DNA of 64,000 nucleotides. Source: Dyadobacter sp. 3J3 (GTDB lineage: Bacteria > Bacteroidota > Bacteroidia > Cytophagales > Spirosomataceae). The DNA lies in contig NZ_VTOL01000001.1 of the NCBI RefSeq assembly GCF_009801115.1, forward strand, positions 372,001 through 436,000. The letters run 5' to 3'. Made by a program: the position numbers and the translations under genes. Positions 28,776-37,372 of this stretch are shown one piece after another (position 1 is the stretch's first letter; each line of letters begins with the position of its first letter). The notes beneath the pieces were generated by a model, which worked only from the letters and a program-made list of their open reading frames with translations, ran no database searches and was not told where the DNA came from.

Positions 28776-29915
28776 ATGGCTTTTGACAGACATATTTTTC
28801 CGGCAATAGAAAAGAGATTATCCTCTAACAAGGTGATCGTTTTAACGGGTGCACGACGCGTTGGAAAAACTTTTTTATTAAATACAATTAAATCGAATTT
28901 CAAAGGAAAATCGCTTTACATGAATGGAGAAGATCTTGATGTAAGAGATTTATTAATGGATCGACGTGTTGCTTCTTTTCAGCGTTGGGTTAATGGTATT
29001 GATTTATTAATTATTGACGAAGCACAAGCAGTACCAGAAATTGGGAAATCGCTCAAACTTCTGATTGATTCATTTCCTTCACTAACTATTTTGGCCAGTG
29101 GTTCATCCGCATTTGAATTGTCAAACCAAACTGGCGAGCCACTGGTGGGAAGACAAATCAGTTTTCAGCTTTTCCCTTTGGCGCAAATGGAACTGTCAAA
29201 GACAGAAAATTTTCTTCAAACAAAACAACAGCTCGAAACAAGATTAATTTTCGGATCTTATCCAGACATCCTGCAAATGAGAACGCAGGATGAACAAATT
29301 GAATATTTGAAAGAGCTGGTTAATGGCTATTTATTAAAAGACATTCTCATGTATGAGCAAGTCAGATATTCGCATAAAATGTTACAACTGCTACAACTGG
29401 TTGCCTATCAGGTTGGCCAGGAAGTATCTTTTGAAGAATTAGCCAAATCACTTCAAATAGATAGAAATACAGTGGAAAGATATCTTGATCTGTTTTCAAA
29501 AGTTTTTATCATTTTTCGTATCGGAGGATTTAGTAAAAATTTAAGGAAAGAGGTAACTAAATCTTCGAAATGGTACTTCTTTGATAATGGAATTCGCAAT
29601 GCCTTAATCAATAATTTTTTACCCGTAGTTCAACGCCAGGATATTGGGGCTCTTTGGGAAAATTATCTAGTTTCTGAACGTATGAAATACAATGCTTATG
29701 TAAATAAATCTCCTTTTACATACTTCTGGCGGACGTACGATCAACAGGAAATGGATTGGCTGGAACTTAAAGATGAGCAAATTTCTGCTTTTGAATTTAA
29801 ATGGAAAGACAGTAAAATTAAGTTCCCCAAGGCTTTCATCGAAGCGTACCCAGCTGCCAAAACATATTGGATAACACGCGAAAACTATATCGATTTCATC
29901 ACAGGAAAAGTGTAA
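28776..29915 (+). CDS. AAA_14/DUF4143 family ATPase
   Basis: 379 aa. Walker A G25ARRVGKT32, Walker B LLIIDEAQ (D81-E82), sensor-like ILASGSSAF, then a winged-helix section (LAKSLQIDRNTVERYLDLF) and a C-terminal DUF4143 part with a nuclease-like core (FRTYDQQEMDWLEL, AFEFKWK). These stand-alone ATPases are common and variably inherited in Bacteroidota; their role is not established. The preceding palindrome abuts its start. Confidence 0.88.
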   Translation: MAFDRHIFPAIEKRLSSNKVIVLTGARRVGKTFLLNTIKSNFKGKSLYMNGEDLDVRDLLMDRRVASFQRWVNGIDLLIIDEAQAVPEIGKSLKLLIDSFPSLTILASGSSAFELSNQTGEPLVGRQISFQLFPLAQMELSKTENFLQTKQQLETRLIFGSYPDILQMRTQDEQIEYLKELVNGYLLKDILMYEQVRYSHKMLQLLQLVAYQVGQEVSFEELAKSLQIDRNTVERYLDLFSKVFIIFRIGGFSKNLRKEVTKSSKWYFFDNGIRNALINNFLPVVQRQDIGALWENYLVSERMKYNAYVNKSPFTYFWRTYDQQEMDWLELKDEQISAFEFKWKDSKIKFPKAFIEAYPAAKTYWITRENYIDFITGKV

Positions 29916-29929
29916 CATTTTTTAATATT

Positions 29930-31627
29930 ATGAAAATCAGTCACCTTACAAGGTCTAGCCTAACGATTATCTTACTGATTTTCAACCTACTCCAAAGTAT
30001 TGCACAAGAGGTAAAAACTGTTTCAATCGAAATCGATTTAAACAAAGAAAAAGGTGCGTTAAAACCGATCTGGTCCTGGTTTGGCTATGATGAACCAAAT
30101 TATACGTACATGAAAGATGGGAAAAAACTACTTACTGAAATTTCCCAGTTAAGTAAAGTCCCCGTTTATGTTCGCGCGCACAGTATGCTTGTAACAGGTG
30201 ATGGCGTTGCCGCTTTGAAATGGGGATCCACCAACGCTTACACAGAGGACAAAGACGGAAAACCGGTTTACAACTGGACGATTGTTGATAAAATATTTGA
30301 TACTTATATAGAGCGTGGCATGAAACCAATTGCACAGATCGGTTTCATGCCCGAAGCTTTATCTTCTCACCCTCAGCCCTACCGCCATTTTTGGAAACCT
30401 GGCGATAACTATAATGATATCTACACAGGCTGGGCTTATCCACCGAAAGACTATGAGAAATTTGCAGAGCTCGTATATCAATGGGTAAAACATTCGGTCG
30501 AAAAATATGGCAAAAAAGAAGTTGAAAGCTGGTATTGGGAACTATGGAATGAGCCTAATATTGGTTACTGGAAAGGGACTACGGAAGAATATATCAAGAT
30601 GTATGATTATTCTGCCGATGCCGTAAAACGCGCTTTGCCCACTGCAAAAGTCGGCGGACCGGAAGTAACGGGACCGAATTGGGATGTTTCTGCGAAGTTT
30701 TTCAGAGCATTTTTAGATCATGTTACCAAAGGGAAAAATTATGTAACGGGTAAAATCGGTTCACCTATTGATGTACTAACTTTTCATGCCAAAGGAGCTC
30801 CAAAACTGGTTGACGGAATGGTGCGCATGGATATGGGAACGCAGCTCAGGGATATGGACAAAGGTTTTGAAATTGTTGCATCTTATCCGACACTAAAAAA
30901 ATTGCCGATCATTATCGGCGAATCTGATCCGGAAGGCTGCGCCGCTTGCTCGGAAGATTTAAGTCCGCAAAATGCATACAGAAACGGGACGATGTATTCA
31001 AGTTATACGGCCGCATCTTTTGCGAGAAAATCGGATTTGGCAGAAGCCCGGGGCGTCAATTTATTAGGTGCTGTAACCTGGGCGTTTGAATTTGAAGATC
31101 AGGCATGGTTTCGTGGATTCCGTGATTTGGCAACCAATGGCGTTGATAAACCGGTTTTAAATGTTTTCCGGATGTTTGGTATGATGCAGGGAACGCGTGT
31201 GGAAGTAAAACAAAATCTGGCTTATGATTTTCTCAAAGTTCGTAACGAAAGTGTTCGGGGTGAGCCTGATATCAATGCTTTTGCTTCAAAAGACCAGAAA
31301 GAAGCAGCTGTGATGGTTTGGAATTATCATGACGATAATAAACCAGCTCCGGACGCTCCGGTGGATATTCATATCAAAGGAATTTCGGCGCAAAAAGTTT
31401 TGGTCCAGCACTACCGGATTGATCAGAAATATAGCAATTCCTATGAAGTCTGGAAGAAAATGGGCTCACCTAAAAATCCTTCCGCCGAACAAATTACGAC
31501 ACTTGAAAAAGCGGGACAATTACAGCTTCTGACTTCTCCCGAGTGGATAAATATCAAAAATGGAGAACTGGCTATGCAATTTCCACTTCCGCGTCAGGCC
31601 GTTTCTTTCCTAAAAATCACATGGTAA
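29930..31627 (+). CDS. Secreted GH39-like glycoside hydrolase
   Basis: 565 aa from the ATG at 29930, which gives a clean Sec signal (RSSLTIILLIFNLLQSIAQ); a longer frame overlaps the upstream gene. The (beta/alpha)8 domain resembles GH39 beta-xylosidase/iduronidase: WYWELWNEPNIGYW gives the acid/base E208 and PIIIGESDPEG the nucleophile E331. A beta-sandwich follows (VDIHIKGISAQKVLVQHYRID). Substrate probably a xyloside or uronide; not determined here. It starts 14 bases after the ATPase stop. Confidence 0.82.
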   Translation: MKISHLTRSSLTIILLIFNLLQSIAQEVKTVSIEIDLNKEKGALKPIWSWFGYDEPNYTYMKDGKKLLTEISQLSKVPVYVRAHSMLVTGDGVAALKWGSTNAYTEDKDGKPVYNWTIVDKIFDTYIERGMKPIAQIGFMPEALSSHPQPYRHFWKPGDNYNDIYTGWAYPPKDYEKFAELVYQWVKHSVEKYGKKEVESWYWELWNEPNIGYWKGTTEEYIKMYDYSADAVKRALPTAKVGGPEVTGPNWDVSAKFFRAFLDHVTKGKNYVTGKIGSPIDVLTFHAKGAPKLVDGMVRMDMGTQLRDMDKGFEIVASYPTLKKLPIIIGESDPEGCAACSEDLSPQNAYRNGTMYSSYTAASFARKSDLAEARGVNLLGAVTWAFEFEDQAWFRGFRDLATNGVDKPVLNVFRMFGMMQGTRVEVKQNLAYDFLKVRNESVRGEPDINAFASKDQKEAAVMVWNYHDDNKPAPDAPVDIHIKGISAQKVLVQHYRIDQKYSNSYEVWKKMGSPKNPSAEQITTLEKAGQLQLLTSPEWINIKNGELAMQFPLPRQAVSFLKITW

Positions 31628-31684
31628 GACTTCACACTTTTCAAATCCAAAAAAATTAATTTAAGATTAATTTTACTCTATCAA

Positions 31685-31715
31685 TTTGGTAGATTTAATA
31701 GTTTTAGTAGTTTTG
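31685..31715 (+). promoter_or_regulatory. Promoter of the TSUP gene
   Basis: TTTG (31685-31688), a 19-base spacer and TAGTTTTG (31708-31715) fit the Bacteroidota -33/-7 consensus perfectly. This excludes a TTG start at 31686 and supports the ATG at 31758. Confidence 0.75.
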
Positions 31716-31757
31716 CATCCTGTCACACAAATTGCAGAATTATTAATTCCGATTACC

Positions 31758-32642
31758 ATGTTAGAAAAAGTCCTTTCGCTTAGACTTCCTACAAAACCGG
31801 TCTGGTACATTTTACCGGCTAGTATACTAGTTCTTTTTGTTAGTTTCTTATTTTTAAACGGAACAATATCTGTTACTCAGGAAGGGATCGGAACATTTCT
31901 TGCGAGCGATTTTGCATTGTATTTATTGGTAGGACTTGCAGCGCAGCTTGTTGACGGTGCATTGGGAATGGCATATGGCGTAACTTCAACTTCTTTTTTA
32001 CTAAGTCTTGGTGTCACTCCGGCCGTAAGTAGTGCAAGTGTGCACGTGGCCGAAATGTTTACAACCGGTGCCTCAGCGATTTCACATTTCAGATTTAAAA
32101 ATATCAATAAAAAACTTTTCAAGTCGCTTCTGATACCTGGCGTTCTTGGTGCGATTACCGGGGCCTATCTTCTTTCTGATGTCATCGACGGAGCAATGAT
32201 CAAACCCTATATTGCATTTTATATGCTGATTTTAGGTGTGATCATTATTCGTAAAGCGATACAGAAAAATCTTGTTAAAAATAAAACCAAACGAATCGGA
32301 ATTCTCGCTGCAACCGGAGGATTTATGGATTCTGTCGGCGGTGGCGGCTGGGGACCTATTGTTACATCAACATTGCTCGGTCAGGGACGCGATCCTCGAT
32401 ACACCATCGGATCTGTAAACGCAGCTGAATTTGTAATCAGTTTCGCCAGCGGCATTACATTTCTGATTTTCAATGGTGTCAGCAGCTGGCAGGTTGTACT
32501 CGGACTAATTATTGGCGGGGTCATTGCGGCACCTTTCGGAGCACTTCTTGTTGGAAAAATTAAACGCAAACCGTTGATGTTAATGGTTGGGGTACTGGTA
32601 ATCGGTTTAAGTTTGAGAACTATTATTCTGAGTATCCTTTAA
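31758..32642 (+). CDS. TSUP/TauE-SafE family membrane transporter
   Basis: 294 aa with about eight membrane helices. Signature stretches are VDGALGMAYGVTSTSFLLS, SASVHVAEMFTTGASAISH and GGFMDSVGGGGWGPIVTSTL, the paired loops of the TSUP family, which exports sulfite, sulfoacetate or similar anions. The start follows the promoter above. No sulfur gene is adjacent, so the substrate is open. Confidence 0.88.
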   Translation: MLEKVLSLRLPTKPVWYILPASILVLFVSFLFLNGTISVTQEGIGTFLASDFALYLLVGLAAQLVDGALGMAYGVTSTSFLLSLGVTPAVSSASVHVAEMFTTGASAISHFRFKNINKKLFKSLLIPGVLGAITGAYLLSDVIDGAMIKPYIAFYMLILGVIIIRKAIQKNLVKNKTKRIGILAATGGFMDSVGGGGWGPIVTSTLLGQGRDPRYTIGSVNAAEFVISFASGITFLIFNGVSSWQVVLGLIIGGVIAAPFGALLVGKIKRKPLMLMVGVLVIGLSLRTIILSIL

Positions 32643-32689
32643 TTTTAGCACCTGTAAATACAGAATTCCTGATACACTTTCAGCCGTCA

Positions 32690-32723
32690 TTTGGCATGAC
32701 TAAATCAAAATTCCTTAGCTTTG
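32690..32723 (+). promoter_or_regulatory. Promoter of nuoA
   Basis: TTTG (32690-32693) and TAGCTTTG (32716-32723) with a 22-base spacer. The -7 element is perfect. It overlaps a TTG at 32721, so translation must begin at the ATG at 32745. Confidence 0.65.
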
Positions 32724-32744
32724 CAGAAACTCGTTTCTTGCCCT

Positions 32745-33215
32745 ATGCTTAGTGATTTTGGTTATATACTTCTCTTCATAATTGCCGCAATTTCCCTCAT
32801 CGGGCTCATGCTGACAATCGCACGTTTCCTTAGACCTGATCGTCCGAATGAAGAAAAACTTACTACATATGAATCCGGAGAAGACCCTCTGGGGAATGCC
32901 AATGTGCAGTTTAATGTCCGTTTCTACGTCATTGCACTTATTTTTGTCCTTTTTGAAATAGAATTATTATTCCTGTTTCCCTGGGCAGTGGTTTTTGGTA
33001 ATGAGGATCTTATCGCGCAGACAAACGGCCAATGGGGCTGGTTTGCCATGGCAGAAATGACCGTTTTTGTATTAATTCTTATTCTTGGATTAGCTTATGC
33101 CTGGGCGAAAGGATATCTGGACTGGGTTCGTCCTGAACCACAGATTCCCGTTGTAAAATCTCCCGTTCCCGCCGATTTGTATAAGCAGGTTAATGAGAAA
33201 TATAAGAGCGTTTGA
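32745..33215 (+). CDS. nuoA: NADH-quinone oxidoreductase subunit A
   Basis: 156 aa with three membrane helices. Diagnostic motifs are YESGEDPLGNANVQFNVRFY and LIFVLFEIELLFLFPWA, the conserved glutamate-bearing loop and second helix of NuoA, which help couple quinone reduction to proton pumping. It is separated from nuoB by 1158 bases containing a repeat and an opposite-strand gene, which is unusual since nuoA and nuoB normally adjoin. Confidence 0.95.
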   Translation: MLSDFGYILLFIIAAISLIGLMLTIARFLRPDRPNEEKLTTYESGEDPLGNANVQFNVRFYVIALIFVLFEIELLFLFPWAVVFGNEDLIAQTNGQWGWFAMAEMTVFVLILILGLAYAWAKGYLDWVRPEPQIPVVKSPVPADLYKQVNEKYKSV

Positions 33216-33249
33216 TTTTTCGTAAATTTCTAAAAACAGAATTCTAAAA

Positions 33250-33440
33250 AAATTCCAGGAGGCTCTGATAGAGCTGGGAATTATAGGCCGGAAACAATTT
33301 TTCTATAAACAGGAATCTCACAAATGGAGCTGTGAATTATTTAATATTAATCAATCCTGCTCGTTAGAGCATCCTGTTTATAGCAATAATTTCCCAGAGC
33401 CAAATCTTTACTCCATCGGAGTATCCTGAAAACCTCAAAA
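33250..33440. repeat. Nested inverted-repeat element between nuoA and an antisense gene
   Basis: CTATAAACAGGA (33303-33314) and TCCTGTTTATAG (33372-33383) are perfect 12-bp arms. Outside them GGCTCT...GGGAAT pairs with ATTTCCCAGAGCC, and short CTCCATCGGAG-like hairpins follow. The layout resembles non-coding dispersed elements of Bacteroidota; no gene is encoded. Confidence 0.6.
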
Positions 33441-33469
33441 TACTCCGATCCCTTTTATTCAAAATAATT

Positions 33470-34234
33470 TCAGTGCATTTTCCCCCACATTCTTCCCATA
33501 TTTTTTGGAAAGAATACCAGACCAATCTGAGCATATAACTGGTTGGCTTTGAAAGATGGCAGATCGGTAACTTTTACATCATCCCCGCGCCATTTCCCCA
33601 TTCTTGCTACGGGCAAGTGATATGATACTTTGCTGCTGATGTATACCTTGTCATACATTTTAGGAAATAAATTCATCTTGTAATCAACCCCTACTCCGGC
33701 ATGCAGATTAAAACTGCCATTATGTATTTTGGCTGAACGATAACCATTTGGATTCGAAACAACCTGTGCAAAACTGGCTGTCTGATCATTTTTAACTTTA
33801 ACCTGATACAACATCAGATCCCATCCAATAGGGATCAAAACATTCCAATGTGTGGAATTTACAAATTTTGGACTGGCATCCACCCCAATCCCAACTCCTC
33901 TAAAAGAACCCTTACTCACATTGTCATCGTTATTATATTTAGTAGAGTTCATTAATATCAACCGACTTTCAGCGAAGAATTTCTCAGTCTCAATTCTTTT
34001 TGCAAGCACAATGGAAGCCATCAAATTTTCGAAAGGTTTTATATTCAAAGCCTCCATCTGATTTCTAATTGCTTTGAAACTACTGTTGGACAATACCCCG
34101 AATTCTGCATAAACGGCCATACCACTCATGAATTTTTTGGGGACAGTAACGGTTGTATCCGAAATGTTCTGTGCATTTAAAATGTTAATAAAAAAAGCAG
34201 AGAAAAGAATAGTCAAAAGTAATTTGTTTTTCAT
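33470..34234 (-). CDS. Secreted protein, probable outer-membrane beta-barrel
   Basis: 254 aa, not recognised. Sec signal MKNKLLLTILFSAFFINILNAQ. The remainder alternates hydrophobic and polar residues (GVGIGVDASPKFV, FNLHAGVGVDYKMNLFP, VYISSKVSYHLPVAR, LYAQIGLVFFP), which suits a small barrel. It is on the minus strand between nuoA and nuoB, apparently inserted into the complex I genes. Confidence 0.7.
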   Translation of the reverse strand: MKNKLLLTILFSAFFINILNAQNISDTTVTVPKKFMSGMAVYAEFGVLSNSSFKAIRNQMEALNIKPFENLMASIVLAKRIETEKFFAESRLILMNSTKYNNDDNVSKGSFRGVGIGVDASPKFVNSTHWNVLIPIGWDLMLYQVKVKNDQTASFAQVVSNPNGYRSAKIHNGSFNLHAGVGVDYKMNLFPKMYDKVYISSKVSYHLPVARMGKWRGDDVKVTDLPSFKANQLYAQIGLVFFPKNMGRMWGKMH

Positions 34235-34299
34235 ATTACGATAAGTTGAAGTGTTTGCAATCTGACACAGACGAAAGCCTGTTTCTTGTCAATATTCAT

Positions 34300-34307
34300 T
34301 ACTTTTG
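34300..34307 (+). promoter_or_regulatory. -7 promoter element of nuoB
   Basis: TACTTTTG is a perfect TAnnTTTG element 66 bases before the nuoB ATG. No good -33 is seen. It implies that nuoBC has its own promoter. Confidence 0.5.
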
Positions 34308-34373
34308 CGTTGTGACAGATTAGTTCTTTTCTGAACAAATATTGTACCAGTGAATTTACCAAAGGCAACAAGG

Positions 34374-34892
34374 ATGAGTGAGAGAATAAAAACCGGCGAC
34401 GGCGGAATTATATTAACCAATGCTGAGGATCTTATGAACTGGGCGAGGCTTTCATCTCTTTGGCCTATGGGATTCGGACTGGCTTGTTGCGCCATTGAAA
34501 TGATGGCCGCTTATGCCTCTCATTACGATTTAGAACGTTTTGGAATATTGCCGCGACCTTCCCCCCGTCAGTCAGATGTTATGATCGTTGCAGGAACTGT
34601 AACTTTCAAAATGGCTGACAGAATCCGTCGTTTATACGAACAAATGCCAGAACCCCGTTACGTCATTTCCATGGGAAGCTGCTCAAATTGTGGCGGTCCT
34701 TACTGGGAACATGGATATCATGTGGTAAAAGGTGTTGATAAAATAATTCCTGTTGATATATACGTTCCAGGTTGTCCGCCCCGACCGGAAGCACTGATTG
34801 GCGGATTTATGAAGTTGCAGGAAAAAATACGTGGAGAGCATCCGCTTGCGCCAGAATTATTTCTGGAAATGGAGGATGGTGTTCCTGCTTAA
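34374..34892 (+). CDS. nuoB: NADH-quinone oxidoreductase subunit B
   Basis: 172 aa from the ATG at 34374 (a GTG at 34350 adds eight residues). All four ligands of cluster N2 are visible: [19 protein letters not shown] and VPGCPPRPE. Peripheral-arm subunit at the quinone site. It precedes nuoC by 28 bases. Confidence 0.96.
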   Translation: MSERIKTGDGGIILTNAEDLMNWARLSSLWPMGFGLACCAIEMMAAYASHYDLERFGILPRPSPRQSDVMIVAGTVTFKMADRIRRLYEQMPEPRYVISMGSCSNCGGPYWEHGYHVVKGVDKIIPVDIYVPGCPPRPEALIGGFMKLQEKIRGEHPLAPELFLEMEDGVPA

Positions 34893-34920
34893 TTCCTTCA
34901 TCCCAAATTGAAATATCGAA

Positions 34921-35421
34921 ATGACTTTTGAAGAAATAAAAAACATTCTGGTTGCTGTTTTTGGAGAAATGATCAGTCCGGATGAAAAAGGACTGCAACC
35001 TTCCATCACAATTCCAACTGAAAACATTGCTGAAATCTGCCAGTTTTTGTTTGAAGATGAGCGGTTCTATTTTGATTATCTGGCTTGCATCACAGCTATA
35101 GATAATGGACCTGGACTTGCTACGATGGAATTGATCTACAATCTTAATTCCATTCCATATGGCCACGAGCTTATGCTTAAAATTATTTTCCCAAGAAATA
35201 CAGAAGAACAGCCTTTACCTTCTGTGTCTACTGTAAGTCACATCTGGCGTACGGCAGACTGGCATGAGCGAGAAGCTTTTGATTTGTTTGGAATTCAATT
35301 TAAAAATCATCCGGATCTTCGCCGTATTTTGCTTCCGGAAGACTGGGAAGGACATCCATTGCGAAAAGATTATAATGCTCAGCAGAAATATCATGGAATA
35401 AACGTGCGGTCTGAAAACTGA
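34921..35421 (+). CDS. nuoC: NADH-quinone oxidoreductase subunit C
   Basis: 166 aa with the 30-kDa subunit signature EREAFDLFGIQFKNHPDLRR and the closing LLPEDWEGHPLRKDY. It is not fused to NuoD. The next gene is a thioredoxin-like protein rather than nuoD, so the rest of complex I must be elsewhere in the genome. Confidence 0.95.
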   Translation: MTFEEIKNILVAVFGEMISPDEKGLQPSITIPTENIAEICQFLFEDERFYFDYLACITAIDNGPGLATMELIYNLNSIPYGHELMLKIIFPRNTEEQPLPSVSTVSHIWRTADWHEREAFDLFGIQFKNHPDLRRILLPEDWEGHPLRKDYNAQQKYHGINVRSEN

Positions 35422-35562
35422 AATATTTATAATAAAACATTAATAATCAATAATTTACATTCCGGGCCAATTTCTTCACCTACTCACTGGTTTTAAATTT
35501 AACTGACAAATTTGTTTGCTTCCCAAAGGCTCAGTATTTTCCGTTATTAATTACTGATCAAC

Positions 35563-37251
35563 ATGCGAACTAAATTACCCTTAATAATTCTCGTTATATT
35601 GCTGTGCACTTCCTATTCAGGATTTGCTGTTACGGATTCTTTGATAATCAAAGGAAGAATATTGAATCTGACCGGGCGGCTATACCGACAGGCTCCATCC
35701 ATTACTTTTTCGAGAAACAATATTTTACAGCCTCAATCTGAGCTTAGCAAACAGGCTCCCTTGCAGGCTGACGGTACTTTCCGCGTTTCCTTACCTATTT
35801 TATTTTCAAGTGAGGAATTCTATCTTGATTACAGCGGAAAGGCATTTACAACGTTTTTAGGATCTCCGGGCGAAGTAGAAATTACCTTCAATGGTGATTC
35901 TATTTCAAGGGCAAAAAAGCTTTTTTACTTTGCAGGAGTAAATGCTGCTGCCAATAATTTGTATCCTCAATACCTTGTTTCTCTAAACAATGCGCTGGCT
36001 GCAAACACCGTTCTGGGAACAAAATTTTATGATACATTTTGGGATAAAAGTTTTTCAGAAGCAACAAAAGCCGCCTCGGCCCGTGCGGAACTAAGGGTAT
36101 CTGCTTTACTGCAAACTTCATCTTCCATTCCGGATAAACCGTTGGCCCAATGGGTGCAGTCCATCGCAGAAGACGAACGGTATCAAAATATTTATGAATA
36201 TTTATTGAGCAATCAGCTTGACGTACCAAAATCTGACAGCTGGCTTATCGATTTAAAAAAACTTGCGAAAGCACCTTTGACAGCTCAGCATGTTTCCCTG
36301 GCTGGCCGGATTTCATCTTATGCAGATTTAAAAAAACAAATCTGGGCTAACGGCGCTTCACCTAAAGTTAATTCCCTTCAGGTAAGACTAATGGGAACAA
36401 TGATCAAAAACAACACGCCCGGATTGACTGACGACGAAACCGAAAAACTTGATGCTATCATTGAGCGTGGAAAAGCCGAAAAGATTGAGATGGATTTTCT
36501 TAACAATCTTTACAAAAGAAATACGGTTTTACTTGATTTACTTTTTGCTTACGAAGCCGAAAGCAGACTCAATCATACGCAGTTTGATAGTACAGGTTCC
36601 GACTTTTTGAACGCCCGCTATCTGCCAAAAAATTTCTACAAGTTTTCATACAAGACTCAACTAAATCTTAACAACTACATTCAAACGCGTTTGATATCTC
36701 CACAATTCCGTCAGTCGCTAGACGAAATTGTTCGGCTGGAAGTGAAGGATAGTGTTAATATCAAAAAAATGATTTCTTTCACCAATCTGAAAGCTACACC
36801 AACGGAAGTGCTTCCGGAATATTGGCTGGCAGAATCTGACAGTCGTGGAAATGCCTGGTTCAACAGCATTACGGAACAATACAAAGGGAAAACGCTGTAT
36901 ATATTAAAATGGAATATCGAGGATCAAAGGAGCAGAGATGATCTGGAATATGCAGCTTCTCTACGCGCGCAATTGCCAACGGACGTAGAATTTATTTATC
37001 TTCATTTACCGACCGAGGAAAACCCGGTTTCAAATGATCTGGTTAAACAATACATTGTTAGACATCAATTAAAGGGTGTGCATATGTTTATAAATAGTAA
37101 CCAGATCATCGATTTGCTGATCCGTCTTAATCCGCTTGATTCTGCAACGTACGCAATCATTAAACCAAACGGTAAATTCGATACAAAAAAAGCACCATCT
37201 CCGGGCCAGACGGAACTTGTTTTGAAAGCGATTCGTGAAGCACGAGATTAA
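35563..37251 (+). CDS. Secreted TlpA/thioredoxin-fold-like protein without CxxC
   Basis: 562 aa. Sec signal, an N-terminal beta-rich region (IIKGRILNLTGRLYRQ, DGTFRVSLPILFSSEEFYLDY) like DUF4369, a long helical middle, and a C-terminal part resembling a thioredoxin fold (KGKTLYILKWNIEDQRSRDD, VEFIYLHLP, AIIKPNGKFDTKKAPSPGQ). In active TlpA proteins the first strand ends in WCxxC; here it is WNIED, so redox chemistry is unlikely. It may be a periplasmic scaffold. Confidence 0.6.
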   Translation: MRTKLPLIILVILLCTSYSGFAVTDSLIIKGRILNLTGRLYRQAPSITFSRNNILQPQSELSKQAPLQADGTFRVSLPILFSSEEFYLDYSGKAFTTFLGSPGEVEITFNGDSISRAKKLFYFAGVNAAANNLYPQYLVSLNNALAANTVLGTKFYDTFWDKSFSEATKAASARAELRVSALLQTSSSIPDKPLAQWVQSIAEDERYQNIYEYLLSNQLDVPKSDSWLIDLKKLAKAPLTAQHVSLAGRISSYADLKKQIWANGASPKVNSLQVRLMGTMIKNNTPGLTDDETEKLDAIIERGKAEKIEMDFLNNLYKRNTVLLDLLFAYEAESRLNHTQFDSTGSDFLNARYLPKNFYKFSYKTQLNLNNYIQTRLISPQFRQSLDEIVRLEVKDSVNIKKMISFTNLKATPTEVLPEYWLAESDSRGNAWFNSITEQYKGKTLYILKWNIEDQRSRDDLEYAASLRAQLPTDVEFIYLHLPTEENPVSNDLVKQYIVRHQLKGVHMFINSNQIIDLLIRLNPLDSATYAIIKPNGKFDTKKAPSPGQTELVLKAIREARD

Positions 37252-37372
37252 TAAAGTATCCGAATAAATTTAATTTCAATTTTAGCACCACTAAAAACAC
37301 GATTAAATCTTACTACATCTAACATTCGTACGTTTATATATTATCTAATGATTTATTCATTATTATGTGCCC

